A stretch of DNA of 64,000 bases from Epiperipatus broadwayi (Eukaryota; Onychophora; Udeonychophora; Euonychophora; Peripatidae): contig JAQFVV010006208.1 in assembly GCA_028023455.1 (NCBI GenBank), positions 7,236,963 through 7,300,962 of the forward strand, written 5' to 3'. Every line of letters begins with the position of its first letter. Within the stretch, counting starts at the first letter, position 1. The translations under genes were made by a program, and so were the position numbers. Below are positions 34,514-46,440 of this stretch, in pieces. The notes under the pieces were generated by a model. That model did not search any database. It was not told the origin of the DNA and worked only from the letters and a program-made list of their open reading frames with translations.

Positions 34514-35714
34514 AGCATTAAATTTGCAATTACAAACTAAAATTGCTAATTTGGACTATCATATTACTGAAATATGGAATTTTCTTAAGAAATGTATTAT
34601 GGATACAAGTTTTACTTAAAAAAAAATCATGATTGATTTTACAGACAATAATTTTATTAAACGGGAACATGGTATTTTCTGTTTGTTAGAATGATGAATT
34701 AAATGTGAAACTTCATAATACGAAAATCTGGATAGAAATTCAACAACTCACAAAAAGACTTAAAAACGATTAATGGGTTAGAAACGCAAAGACTATACAG
34801 ATATTCTTTAATCATCATCACTAGATATTTTTTAACATACTGAAAATAATGTATGAATCAGAAATAATATTTAATCCTATTCCAACAATAACACCCTTTT
34901 TTGAACAAGTGGAAAAAGTATTTTGATCATCTTTTGAATAATGATATAAGAATTGAGAAGACCACCTTTAACATACCCATTTTAATTATCATTGTGATTT
35001 GGACAAAGATGTCCAGATAATGACATCAAAATAGCTCTTAGTAATCTTAAAGGCTGCAGATTCAAATGAGGTACCTGTAGAAGTTTTAAAATATGGTAGT
35101 GATATGTTCACTTTTAGGAATATATAGAGGCATGAAGTTGGGTCATGTGATCTCAAGGCATTCCTATTGGTCCAATTTTTAAAAATAAAGGGAATAGGTA
35201 AGAAAACAGTAATTATTATGAATGTCATTATTATTCATTACAGCCAAAGTACTTTCCAAGATTGTGTTAACCCAATTGTTTCTGATCATAGGCGAATGGT
35301 TAGCAAAGTCTCAAAGTGGTTTTAAAAAATCGAGGAATGTGGCCATATGCTTTGTTGCTAGACAAATGCAAGAAAATAATGATTTTGTCAATTCAGTTGG
35401 TCGTCCACCAAAATTTATTCAAATTATAGAGTTTCTACATTATGGAAAAAGAAAGTATTATTACTATAAGTGATAAATTTTAAGACATGAAATAAATTGA
35501 ACTGGCATGTATACTTTCTCCAATACTGTTTCAATTTTTGTGACAGTTGTCTTTGGAATTGTTTGTAGGAAGTTTTATGAAACAGAGGTCGAGATGCAAT
35601 ATATATTTGATGATTGAATTTTTTTTAGTTCAATTGATTAAAAGAGAATACAAGAACTTAATCTTCTTGTAAAAGTATAATGGTAAATTTTTAAAATTTG
35701 AATTTAGCAGTTGA

Positions 35715-35830
35715 AATTAAGAGATATAAAAGTTCTGAAGAAGATTGCTGGGGCAATCGAAACTGTAAACTATAAAAGTGTGGTAAATAAAGCATTGTGT
35801 AACAGTAGTAAAGTGCATGGATGATTTAGT
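35715..35830 (+). repeat. Isolated hammerhead-like motif
   Basis: TCTGAAGAAGATTGCTGGGGCAATC then GAAACTGTAA near 35735-35770, split here only for length. The stem is GATTG/CAATC, a compensated change from GACTG/CAGTC in the 90-bp array. Confidence 0.6.
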
Positions 35831-36062
35831 ATTATATGATTTACAACTGATCGTTGTGCTATTTTTTCCTATTTAATGTTTTGAGTGCAACATTAAAGAT
35901 ATTTTAATAATTTGATGATCTAAAAACTCAAATTTTTTATCATCCAGTATTACAAAAATATTCTCATCAACTTTTTTAGCTTGGATAGTTATCAATAGAA
36001 AAGTGAGCTTCAATGTGACATAAACTCACTGTTACATTTAACAAGTTAATAGAATATTTATT

Positions 36063-36402
36063 AAACAATTCAAAACAAAACAACACTCTCCATATAGTAG
36101 TGCCATCTTGTGCTAACAAGAGCAATCAATGGATGCCAGAAGGCTTGTGCATAAAATCCCTATCTAATGCCTACTCATTCAATATCCCCAGACTAGTTTC
36201 TGGCTTGTGGCCTTCATCAGTGAGGAAACTAGTCTGGGGATATTGGATGAGTAGGCATTAGATAGGGATTTTATGCACAAGCCTTCTGGCATCCATTGAT
36301 TGCTCTTGTTAGCACAAGATGGCACTACTATATGGAGAGTGTTGTTTTGTTTTGAATTGTTTAATAACAATTATTGTGCTAGTATGAGATAGTGATCATG
36401 TG
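36063..36402. mobile_element. HFB-A near-perfect palindrome with 12-bp target duplication
   Basis: Flanked by AGAATATTTATT (36051-36062 and 36403-36414). The inverted arms 36058-36200 and 36225-36367 (143 bp) differ at one position, around a 24-bp loop that still holds the CTGATGAAGGCC part of the minus-strand hammerhead. The near identity suggests a recent origin or gene conversion. It lies inside the older LINE. Confidence 0.92.
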
Positions 36403-36999
36403 AGAATATTTATTCACAGGAAATAATTTCTGCTAAATATGGACCTGTTATTTTACATTAATTTATTACATAGAGGTGAGATTTGGACATCCTACCAATG
36501 CAATACGAGGCATTCAAAAAATTTCATTTAAGAATGTTCTGTAAAATTTTAAAAATATAATGACAAAATCATAAACCCAATCTTTATGCTCTTAAACTTT
36601 TATGGATATGACACTATAAGATCCACTATTGTAAAGTGACACTTTCGTTAGATTGGATATGTAAAATAAACAATGCAAGACTTCCTAAAATGATCTTTAA
36701 TGATGAAACTTCAGAAGTAGATCCCATCTATGTCATAAGCAGTACCTCAAAAGACATTCTAAAGAAATGCAATATGGATTACTTCTAATGGGAAGATATG
36801 ATACAGAATTCAAAAATATTGGAAAGCTAGATATGGACATGGTGTTGAAATATTTCAGAAAGGTTTCCTACTGAAAAGATTAAAAGAGACAGCACTACAA
36901 ATATTCGAACAAACAAAAAATGGAGTAGCAAACATATGGGAACATTATTGTATTTCACAGTTTGTTTTGCATAATCATTGCAGAACTCATTGTTAGAGT

Positions 37000-38380
37000 T
37001 TTTCGTTTGTTGAAATTTGGAATGGTCATACCTATAAATTCCTGCTACTTATATATGTACTTATTTGCATTCAATTGAGAATTGATGAGAAATATTTAAT
37101 AATCTGTAATTTTACTAAGAAATGAAATTTTCATTTCTCTTTTTTCTTCATGAAGCATTTTAAAATAAAACACACGCTAATATTTGGGGGGAAGGTCTAT
37201 AATGTTTCAGAAGGTGAAATAGTTTAACAAAATTTGCACATTTATTGTTTAATTATTGATGGAAATTGCGATTTTGTAATAAATGGTCAAAATAACTGGA
37301 ACCCCGCCTATCACATCGCAGTGTGGTTATTCAATTTTTTTTAGCACTTGGTTGTATCACAGTGAGTTTGGGGATCCTTTTAGAAATATAAAGTGTGGTA
37401 AATGAGTAGCAAAATTATTTTAGAATGGATCATCAAAATCAGTCATGCATATGCTTAATTAATTTTATTTAAATTCTTTAATTTCCTCAACTTGACTGAC
37501 TTCATGGCTCAAGGAATGATAACGTGAGAATAATCTTACAATACATAAAAAGCAATGCCTTTTTTTATATATGAATAGATATTAATATTACTAAACAAAC
37601 ACACTTGAAATAGAACAAAATTTAAAAATGAATTTCTTCATGAAAATCAATTTTGCCAATTATTAGTAACGTTAACCATTATTCAAATAGGAGTCAATTA
37701 AAAAATGACATTAACAAATTTTGTTGAGCTCAATGCTTACACGTTCTTTTCTTTCCAGCATTTAGACTGTTTGGTATTCCAATTTAATGTTAAAGAGATT
37801 TCTCTTGCTGAGGTAACTCAAGTTTGTTTGATTATTTCATATCTTAGATGCTTAATATATATGTTTTATGTTTTTTTTCCTGGTATACAAACTAATTCTC
37901 TAGTTCACAATTCATTTTCAGGAAGCATTACAGGCAATCAATAAGAGCAATGGCAAACTGCCCTGATAATAGTCGGTTTTGGCAACTCTACAGGCATCTT
38001 GCTGTATCATGTACGCTACACTTCAGAAAATACAGGATAAACATGCCTATAGGATCTCTACTCAGCCATGGTATGTTATGTGAATACAACTGACTGGAAA
38101 TTATTCTTACATTAATTTGGAGGATTGCAGAAATGACTTTTCTGTAGTTTGTAGCATGGTCCAAATTTCAACAGTAATCCAATGAACACCCTTTTATTCC
38201 CAATTCTCTTTTTGTCTAGTGGCTGCCTATTTTCACTTATTCTGCTTCAATTTCTTTAATTGTACAGATAACAGGGTAAAACAGATGAAACTACGTATAT
38301 TTTAAAACTGATGTTTAGGTCCAGACATTTTAATCCTAAGTAATTCATCTTCCTAATCCTTTAGTTTAAAATTAATTAAA
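37000..38380. other. Intron, no gene supported
   Basis: A 79-codon + frame (37705-37944) has an acceptor-like CTTTCCAG and donor-like GAG|GTAACT around a 54-bp piece. Its phase does not fit the flanking Unc-89 exons. Confidence 0.35.
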
Positions 38381-38387
38381 CTACAGT

Positions 38388-38460
38388 GGTCGAGAGGTCA
38401 GCACAGCCGCCTTACAAGCAGTTGTCCCGGATTAGCGGGTTCACTTCCCGGCCAATGCTA
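38388..38460 (+). mobile_element. tRNA-like SINE head
   Basis: Related to the 24.5-kb units, with A-box-like GAGGTCAGCACAG and B box GGGTTCACTTCCC, followed by 'AGACACATGAAAAAAAG'. Confidence 0.65.
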
Positions 38461-38719
38461 AGACACATGAAAAAAAGAACACTTAATGTTAACTTGATTA
38501 CTCTTTTCTGGGTTTCTTTTTAATTAACTCATTTTAATTTTACTCAGTTAAACTTTTACAAATTTAAAATATGCAGCAAACTTCTTTTTTCTTTTTAGAT
38601 ATATTAAATTAGCTAAGCTATTATTGAATCTTGATTTTAACCATCTCTTGGCTTTTACTATTTATTTATCAGGTTGTATATGTAAGTCAAGACATAGAGG
38701 TTACAATATTAATATAATG

Positions 38720-39280
38720 GTTGGGCTAATAGCTCTAATCAAGCTTTTCCGATAAATGCTGGAAGAGAAAGCATTTAAAATCTCCATCTAGAATTATCCC
38801 TATTCCCAAACCGGTTTTGAGCTAATGGTTCTCATCAGTGAGGCACTAGGATATTCAGATACTAGATCTAAAATACCAACTCAAGCCCAGCATTTATCTA
38901 ATACTTAATATTAAGTAGAAAATCTGAATTTTTCAGACATCTTTAATGTCTTCAAATTCAACCATGTAACTTAAACAGCCATATGGGACTGAATTAAATT
39001 CAGATCCACCATATATTTAATTTAGTTTAGTCCCATATGGCTATTTAAGTTAAATATCTGAAAATTTCAGATTTTCTAAATTAATAGTTAAGTATTAGAT
39101 AAATACTTCACTTGAGTTGGTATTTTAGATCTAGTGTCTGAATATTCTAGTGCTTCACTGAGGAGATCCAGCAGCTCGAAACTGTCTTGGAGATAGTGGT
39201 AATTCTAGACAGAGATTTTAAATGCCTTCTCTTCCGGTATTTATCAGAAAAGCTTGTTTAGAGCTATATCCTCATTATAT
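38720..39280. mobile_element. HFB-A-related foldback subfamily
   Basis: Palindrome with arms of about 270 bp meeting near 39010. Minus-strand CTGATGAG (near 38839) and + strand CTGAGGAG...GCTCGAAAC (39155-39183) mark decayed hammerheads. The outer parts resemble HFB-A in plan but are only distantly similar. Confidence 0.65.
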
Positions 39281-39898
39281 TACTTTTGTAGTACAAGTTT
39301 CATAAGTTATGTCACATGATATATGATTTAAGTTTTTTTAGGTTACAATATATATTATAAACAAAACAAGACATTTAAAGTCACCAAAAAAGGAAAAAAT
39401 ATTCTATTAGAGTATGGATTCCTTATATAAAAAGAACTACGGGAATTGGAAATATGTTGATGTACTACATTTTCTACCAAACAAAAAATTAATATTTTGA
39501 TCCAAGCCTAATAATGTAATCCTTTGTGGGACTCAAGAAATCTATGAGATGCCTGATCACATATAGACGACTAATTATCATATGAGTGCTAGAAGAAGTG
39601 AGACGGTTAATGCAATAAAAAAACACCTATCATTATCAATACTAATTCTTCATGCCTTAGCTATTGACATTTACATAGATTACAGCAAAATCAACTTATA
39701 ACAATCATCATCAAAAAATATTTAGAAAGATTATAAAGATTTTGAAAACACAAATTGTATTAACACACATAATCAAATAGCCATCATCTATATAAAAGAA
39801 TTTCTTTACCCAAATAAAATTATCAACTAAATTTAAAATTCAATTGATCAGTTCTCATTATCCCAAATTTGAATTTCACTTTTTGTTTTTATTATTAT
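39281..39898. other. AT-rich intron, nothing recognised
   Basis: No frame or repeat family supported. Confidence 0.4.
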
Positions 39899-39909
39899 TA
39901 TTTTAATTG

Positions 39910-40648
39910 TAATTAGAGGGAATTTGAACATAGACTTTCATGCTCCCTACAGCTATCAACTCCACCTTATAGAACTGATACACATGACCACATACATATG
40001 AAAAAGATAAATGATCTGTGAACGTATTTTGTGCTGAATCAGCACTCATCAGTTGGTCCAGATCATCTCCCACACATGTAATCAATGCTCAGATTATATA
40101 AAGATAGCAAATATTCAAACCTTAATGAACAAGCTTCACTTTTTTCCATCCTCCAACTCTTCCCCTATCCATATTATTGAAAATCTGATGATGGAATGCT
40201 CAAAGCCCTTATTGATGCCAATATTGTTGTCCTATCCATGTAGCTCTTATTAGTGCCAATATTGTTGTCATATCCTTGTTGACTTCATGGGTATGATAAC
40301 AATATTGGCATCAACAGCATTCCATCATCACATTTTCAATAATATGGATGGCTAAAAAGCTAGAGAGTGGAGAAGATTGAAGTCTATCTAGTAAAGTTTG
40401 AAGATTTGCTATCTTACTATACACTAAGCACTGATTATATATGTGTGAGAGATGATGATCTGGACCAAGCGATAAGTGCTGGTTCGGCATGAAATACGTA
40501 TATTGGATGCCATTTATGTGTGAGTGGTCATGTGTATCGGTTATATAAGATGGAGTGGATAGCCAAAAGGAGATTGAAAGTCTGTGTTTAAATCCTTCTA
40601 ATTACATCTAAAGTTCAGTATATATACAATATACTTGTATTTCAATAC
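39910..40648. mobile_element. HFB-B foldback element with 11-bp target duplication
   Basis: Flanked by TATTTTAATTG (39899-39909 and 40649-40659). The two arms diverge from about 40270. The left-arm ribozyme (- strand, ~40021-40070) has AAAA in place of GAAA; the right-arm one (+, ~40455-40510) has GCGATAA in place of CTGATGA. The right end closes in an ATACAA...TTGTAT hairpin. Confidence 0.85.
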
Positions 40649-41125
40649 TATTTTAATTGAATGAAAATGTAATCTTTAACTTATTCTCTATATCATACTA
40701 TATTATCACATATTCTGCTTCTTTCTACAATTATTAATTAAATTTTACAATATATCTTTGCAATGATTATCAAATAGCAGTATTATTTAATAATAACGTA
40801 TATGTATATGATAATAATTACTTCTAAAATGGTAAAGAGTATGCAATTTCTCATCTGTCACTTAAACTCCAGGCATTATTTTGTCTACTTCTAATTCAAA
40901 TCTGGGTTTATTTTTAGTAAAGAGATTAAATCTGCAATAATCATTCTTGAATACATTTTTGTTTTGGTGGATTGTTTATATAATTAAACTTTTAACGAAA
41001 GTTATCCTAAGCTTTTGAAGATTACTTATCCTAGTTAAGTATAATGCAATACCAATATATTTGTTTTGATTTTCTTTTTGTTTTCTTTGAATCCATTTGA
41101 TATAATGTTATTCCTACATCGAGGC

Positions 41126-41307
41126 TTTGGTGCTTGAACATCATGTGATCTTTTGAACAACTAACTGAACACTTTGGTGCTTGAACATCATGTGATCTTT
41201 TGAACAACTAACTGAACACTTTGGTGCTTGAACATCATGTGATCTTTTGAACAACTAACTGAATACTTTGGTGCTTGAACATCATGTGATCTTTTGAACA
41301 ACTATTT
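41126..41307 (+). repeat. 47-bp minisatellite, ~3.9 copies
   Basis: Unit starts at 41126, 41173, 41220 and 41267 (each TTTGGTGCTTGAACATCATG...). Copies are nearly identical, so the expansion is recent. Confidence 0.92.
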
Positions 41308-41477
41308 GTTGATCATTTTTTAATGTTTATTTTGTATGTCTTGCAAAAGATTTATATTATTAATTTATATGCAAAGAGACCTTATTTATAAACGAAGTTA
41401 GTGTTTTAATTTAGTGTATTTATTTTTGTAACTGAAACATGTTTTGCCTTCTTTTTTTTTCAAATTTATTAAATAAC

Positions 41478-41698
41478 TAATGAAGATTAGCTATCTTAAT
41501 ATAAAGCTGAGCATTGCTTGTATATTATATGTGTGGATATGGGTAATCTGGACCAACTGATGATTGCTGGTTTAGCATGAAATATGTATGTTGGTGATTA
41601 TTTATCTTTTCAACATGTGTGTGATCAGGTGGATCAGCAATATGAGATGGCATGGAGAGTTGAGGATCGTGTGAAAGTCTGAGTTCGAATTCCTTATA
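41478..41698 (+). mobile_element. HFB-B single monomer with 11-bp target duplication
   Basis: A 221-bp insertion flanked by TATTAAATAAC (41467-41477 and 41699-41709). It shows the monomer ends: 5' 'TAATGAAGATTAGC', 3' 'GAGTTCGAATTCC'. Hammerhead at 41541-41602 with intact CTGATGA and GAAA, but G at the cleavage position, so it is probably inactive. Confidence 0.85.
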
Positions 41699-41962
41699 TA
41701 TTAAATAACATTGTATGAGAATTAACTGCTAGTTGTAATAACCCATAATTCTTTGCTTTCATTTGTATGTAAAAATAATAATTTCTATATAAAATATTTA
41801 TGTACATATAATTTTTTTTATTCTGAATAATTTATAATAAATTAATATTATAAAAAATTATTTTGAATCTTTTCACACTTAAAACTATAATGAACACTAA
41901 AATAGTGTGAAATCATTTTATTTTATATATATAATAATGATGCCATTTTTCCTTTTTTAAAG

Positions 41963-42247
41963 GTTATATCCCATACTTCCGAGAGAAATTACGAGATAAG
42001 GCCTTCTTTGAAGACCAGCCAGTTACTTTTAAGGTATACGTGATTGGCAATCCTCTACCTAAAGTCTATTGGTATCGAAATGATGTTATTCTCTCATCGG
42101 GAGAACGCATTAAAATTGTAGATTCTGAAAGTGGTCGGCATTCCTTAACCATTCTCCGTGCTCGTTCTGGAGATGTGGGAGTTTACAAATGTGTTGCAAG
42201 AAATCGGTTAGGAGAATCAGTTTGTAGAAGTAGATTACGAGTTGGAT
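41963..42247 (+). CDS. Unc-89: Unc-89 Ig (I-set) domain exon
   Basis: 285 nt between acceptor CTTTTTTAAAG and donor GTAAGT, entering and leaving in phase 1. It encodes 'YIPYFREKLRDKAFFEDQP' followed by an Ig fold: 'VTFKVYVIGNPLPKVYWYRN' with the core Trp, then 'LTILRARSGDVGVYKCVARN' with the D-x-G-x-Y-x-C signature. The B-strand Cys is replaced by Val, so the usual disulphide cannot form; this is common in cytoplasmic muscle Ig domains. In obscurin/Unc-89 this Ig precedes an Fn3 and the second kinase, as here. The frame at 42040 is a GTG inside the exon, not a start. Confidence 0.93.
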
Positions 42248-42357
42248 GTAAGTAGTAGTTCTTATTACTATTATAAATTTGTAAGATAAATGACTTAATG
42301 TTTTCATTATTAGTCATTAACTCAATTTTAAAATAATCTACATTTTAATAATTTTAG

Positions 42358-42489
42358 CTGTCCCAGATCGTCCGCCTTGGCCTGAAGTTCCTCAGGTATC
42401 TTCTACTGAAGCATATGTTACTTGGGATGTACCTCGCTTTGATGGAAATTCACCTATTGAATCCTTTAAAGTTGAATTCAGAGAATCTA
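42358..42489 (+). CDS. Unc-89: Unc-89 Fn3 domain, first half
   Basis: 132 nt, phase 1 at both ends, acceptor ATTTTAG and donor GTAAGT. It encodes 'VPDRPPWPEVPQVSSTEAYV' then 'TWDVPRFDGNSPIESFKVEF'. The Pro-rich start, the Trp of strand B and the D-G-x-x-P-I motif are typical Fn3 features. It joins the next exon to complete the domain. Confidence 0.92.
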
Positions 42490-42560
42490 GTAAGTTTACT
42501 TTATTCTTTTATTTCTTTTAAAGTTAATTTGTACTGTTACAAAAATATTAATTGTTTTAG

Positions 42561-42725
42561 ATGATGAGAAATGGACTACTGCTGCAGATAACATTGAAGA
42601 AGAATATTTAGTTGTTAAAGAACTTGAACCACTTAAGAAGTATAGGTTCCGCGTGGCAGCTCGTAATAGATTTGGATGGAGTCCATATACATTTTCATCA
42701 GAAGAAATAATTACTTTACATGAAG
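42561..42725 (+). CDS. Unc-89: Unc-89 Fn3 domain, second half
   Basis: 165 nt, phase 1 at both ends, acceptor TTGTTTTAG and donor GTAAGA. It encodes 'NDEKWTTAADNIEEEYLVVK' and 'ELEPLKKYRFRVAARNRFGW' then S-P-Y. The L-x-P-x-x-x-Y-x-F-R-V-x-A-x-N-x-x-G-x-S pattern is the C-terminal half of Fn3. The exon ends with one base (G), which joins GT at 61980 to give Gly. Confidence 0.92.
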
Positions 42726-44014
42726 GTAAGACAAAAAATTATCTGCTATAAGTATGTTCATAATATATATCATTATCATTATTTTTTTTAAGTATTATCA
42801 ATCCACTGCAGAATGAAAGTCTCTCCAAATTTAATCCAGTTTCTTTGATTTCTAGTTTCTCTTCTTCATATTATACCAGAAAACTTTCTTACTTGATTCA
42901 GCCATCTCATATGAGATCTCTTTCTATGTTTTTTACATTCTTGTGGGATCCAGTTTAATTAAGACCTTAACTGTCCATTTATTATCATCTCGTCCAGAAA
43001 TATTTCCAGCCCAACTCTACTTCAGTCTCTTATTTCTATCAAGAATGTCAGTAATATCTGTTTGCTCGTTCACCCACGTATTTCATCCTTGACCTCTTGT
43101 TATTGCTAACATACATCTCTGCATATTTTATTGAGTAGTCTGAAGTCTCTGTCCTGCTCTTTCCATCAAATGTCCACATCTCATATTTATAAGTAAGAAC
43201 TGGTAAAAATACATTTATTAAAACCCTTTCCAAACACATAGGGTTTTTTTTAATATTATTATTTACCAAAAGCATTTCACCCATGTTAAATTTTAGGATT
43301 AATTTCATCATCATAATCTAACCTAGGTATTTCTAATTGCTAATTTCTTTTAATTCATCATTATCAATATCTATTTTCTTCTTTTGAGAAAATCTACTGA
43401 ACATTACATCTGATAATTCTTGCAGCGTTTCCTGAAGCTCTAAAGCATTATTTGCAAAAACAACTACAACATTTGCAAAATCTAAATGATGTAAATAATC
43501 TCCATTTACTCTTACTCAATTTCCCATTTTAATTCACAAAATACTTCTCAAAAAACTACTGTAAAAAAAATTTTGGAAATGTAGAATGATTATGCCATAT
43601 ACCCTTCTCGATACTAACTTTTTTAGTATCACTATGTAATCTAATTATTGGTATTGCATTTTGATAAATATTATTCAGAATATGACAATGTCCTTGATCT
43701 ATATCCTGCTGATTCAGTGATTTAGTCGCTGAAGAAATGCTTATAAAATCAAATGCCTTTTTATAATCTACAAATTCAAAGCATAATGGTAACTCATATT
43801 CATTGGTCCTTTCTATAACTTCTCTCAATACTTGCATATGATCTACTGTACTAAAACCATTTTTAAATTCATCTTGTTCTTTTGATTGGTTAAAATACAA
43901 AATTCGCTGCAGATAAGTTGTAATAATCTTGTTTAAAATTTTGTTTAAAACTGACTAATACATAATTATTGATCTGTCAGTTCTAATACTTTATCACCTA
44001 TTTTTAAAAAAATA

Positions 44015-44110
44015 AAATTACACTTCACTGATGAAGTCAATAGCAGAAACTGGTCTGGGGTTGGAGATATTCTGCAAAGCTTGTTAAGAGCTTATTTGTG
44101 AGCTCTATAT
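44015..44110 (+). mobile_element. HFB-A-related hammerhead fragment
   Basis: CTTCACTGATGA, then CAGAAACTGGTCTGGGG. Stem I CTTCA/TGGGG and a GTC triplet are kept. Stem II is poor. Inserted within the decayed LINE. Confidence 0.55.
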
Positions 44111-44650
44111 AACCCCTATTTTTAAATATAAAATATTACTACTGCACTTTTACAATCTTTGCCATTTAGACATGTAGTATAAAACATTGCTAACAATATT
44201 TCTCTTTCTTCACCTGCTTCTTTTATTATAGTGATTATAATTCTATCATTAAATGGAGATTTCCCCTTCCTTGTAGATTTAATTGCATGTCTCACTTTCT
44301 TCATTTAGAATAGTGGATATTTCACTAAATGTAGTAATTGTAGATACTTTGCTTCTTGTTTCTTATTGCTATCTAATTCTTTATAGAATTATTCCCCATA
44401 TTTTATATCTTCTTTCTTTCTAATAATAGTTTCATCTTTTCCTCTCATTACAAAAATGTTTCCTATTATTATCATGATATCTTTTTTACATTTTTGAGAC
44501 TTTTATTCTCTTCTATATTCTTCCTAATTCGTGATTATATTTTTCTATATCATTATTACCTTTTTTTCATACCATTTTAAAAAATCTCTAGACATTAAAA
44601 ATTTTCTCAATGAATGGTTTTTATAAATTTTCACACTTCTTTCTTTTTTA

Positions 44651-44936
44651 AACAGGCAAAACTCTCCATACAGTAGCGCCACTCAGTGCAAGCCAGAATA
44701 ATCAATGGATGCCAGAAGTCTTGTGCATAAAATTCCCATCTAGTGCCTGATCATCCAATATCCCCAGACTAGTTTCTAGCTTGTGGCTTAGATAGGGATT
44801 TTATGCACATATCTTCTGGCATCCATTGATTACTCTGGCTGGCACTGAGTGGCACTACTGTATGGAGAGTTTTGACTGTTTTAATAACAGTTATGAGCAA
44901 GCATTAGAAGTGGTGATCCATGTAATATTTAGTGGC
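44651..44936. mobile_element. HFB-A element with 13-bp target duplication
   Basis: Flanked by TCTTTCTTTTTTA (44638-44650 and 44937-44949). Left minus arm 44653-44790; right + arm 44788-44880 lacks the ribozyme. It continues into the next unit's 5' part ('AATAACAGTTATGAGCAAGC'). Nested in the LINE. Confidence 0.8.
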
Positions 44937-46440
44937 TCTTTCTTTTTTATATACACTGTCTTGTCTCAGTAGTAGAAGGGGTGATCATGTGATGTTTAGT
45001 TTTCTTTTTTCATATATTGTCTTGTCTCAGTAGAAAATTTAGAGATAAATTGCTACTTCTTTATATTGCTATCTTTGTCGCAGTTCTTGATAGTGTATCA
45101 GTTATCTTCCTATTAAATTCATTCAAAACAATTTGAAAATTTGGAATGTTTCTTAAGGTTAGGAATATCAACTATGAATACTATTTTTTTAAATAATTTT
45201 TGTCTCTCTGGTTTCATATTAACTCATGTCTTACATCCTATTAATCAATAATCATTTTCTGTGTTTAATTTATGAAAAATATTGCAATCTTGAAATATGT
45301 ATTTTTTGTTAGTCAACATGTAATCCAATTCTGCTATACCCTCACTTGGATGCTTCTATTTTCATTTAGTTTTAATCTCAAAAAAAGAATTTGTAATGTA
45401 TGTAGATTTTTCTTTTTCTGCAAATTCTATAAATCTGTGCCCTTTGTATTCCTATCACTATAATCAAATTATAGTGATCAAAATTATTCAAATTATTCAA
45501 ATTTATTTAAATATATTCAAATTATAGTGATCAAATTTATTCACAGCAGATTCATTTTTCAATCATTAATGAATTCTATCATTAAAGTCTACCATGACAG
45601 TTTTAAAGTGTTGTTTAGTCTGACGAAAAGCGTTTTGTGTATTCATATAAAAATCATCTACTTCTTTAGAGCAATGAGTACTTGTTGGGTCTTAAACTTG
45701 ATGTATCTGCCTTTGTTATCATCCATTACATTGAATAATTAATCTTCACACTTTGTCTGATACACCATCGATCTCTGAAATATTGTTCTTCCACTTCTTT
45801 ATTTAGAATGATTGTGCTTTTAATATTAATGTCTTTGTATTAAAGTGCACATGCATTGATAAATCAATCCACCTTTTCTTCTAATTTCACAAACTTCAGA
45901 ACTGTCCTGTTTAATATTAGGTGATTCCTCTTCCCATTTACACCCTCTTCGGTCACTTAAAAAATATCTATAGTTATATGTACCAAAATAAAAATCAGAT
46001 GGCAGCATTAGTGCCCTCTGCCTTCAGCAGCCAACCACTGCCCTGTCTGGCAACCTTAAAACATTCTACGAATATGAGCCATAATATATTTGTTTATTAT
46101 GATAATAAATATTCGTTTTTTTAAATAAAGGTTCATTTATACAAAGTGCATTCTGCCTTAATATTTCAGTTAAAAAATTAATCAGACAACTAAGAAGAAA
46201 GTCCATGGTGTTTTTTGATCTCAAATTCAAAAATAAAAAACCAATAAACTCATTATGCTGGCTGATGTTTTGGTGAGCTCATCCATGTCCATTTACTGTA
46301 TGAATATTCATATGGTATTAACAGTTGTAATGACAAGAATGGGCATAGAGAATTAACTCTGTGTGGTTCATTTAAAGGGCCTCAAAGAAGAATCAATAGG
46401 CTTTTTTTTGTTATCAGAAAACTTCTTTCTGCAGCTAATA

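Larger units (their letters stand above)
33302..36990 (+). mobile_element. Second AP-endonuclease LINE, decayed and nested
   Basis: Scattered but collinear + strand traces remain: endonuclease start 'NTWNVKTLFDTN' (33345), 'RISIGFAVKTN'-like text near 33525, 'MPLKDPFVFSLVYVDT' (33700), reverse transcriptase 'AKVLSKIVLTQL' with 'KSQSGFKKSRNVA' (35240-35345), 'LSPILF' (35517), and a C-terminal 'NNARLPKMIF' with 'SWEDMIQNSKILE'-like sequence (36670-36830). Many stops and shifts. It is interrupted by an RTE fragment (34314-34513) and an HFB-A palindrome (36063-36402). The family differs from the RTE-type copies in its C-terminus. Confidence 0.7.
42776..46440 (-). mobile_element. Second near-full-length RTE-type LINE, heavily decayed
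   Basis: Collinear with the copy at 1-3258 from its CAT-type tail (left) to the 5' part near 46010-46440. Recognisable minus-strand pieces include 'VDYKKAFDFISISS' (43780), 'STVDHMQVLREVIER' (43840), 'HAIKSTRKGKSP' (44290) and 'GTYNYRYFLSDRR' (45985). Stops and shifts are frequent. It carries a nested HFB-A element (44651-44936) and a short HFB-A-related piece near 44015-44110. Confidence 0.85.

Noticed and set aside
37705-37944. 79-codon + frame with splice-like borders as an extra Unc-89 exon
   Set aside because: Inserting the 54-bp piece in the phase required by 14976/41963 gives a stop codon. No domain similarity.
41126-41307. CRISPR-like array
   Set aside because: Contiguous 47-bp units with no unique spacers, in a eukaryotic intron: a minisatellite.
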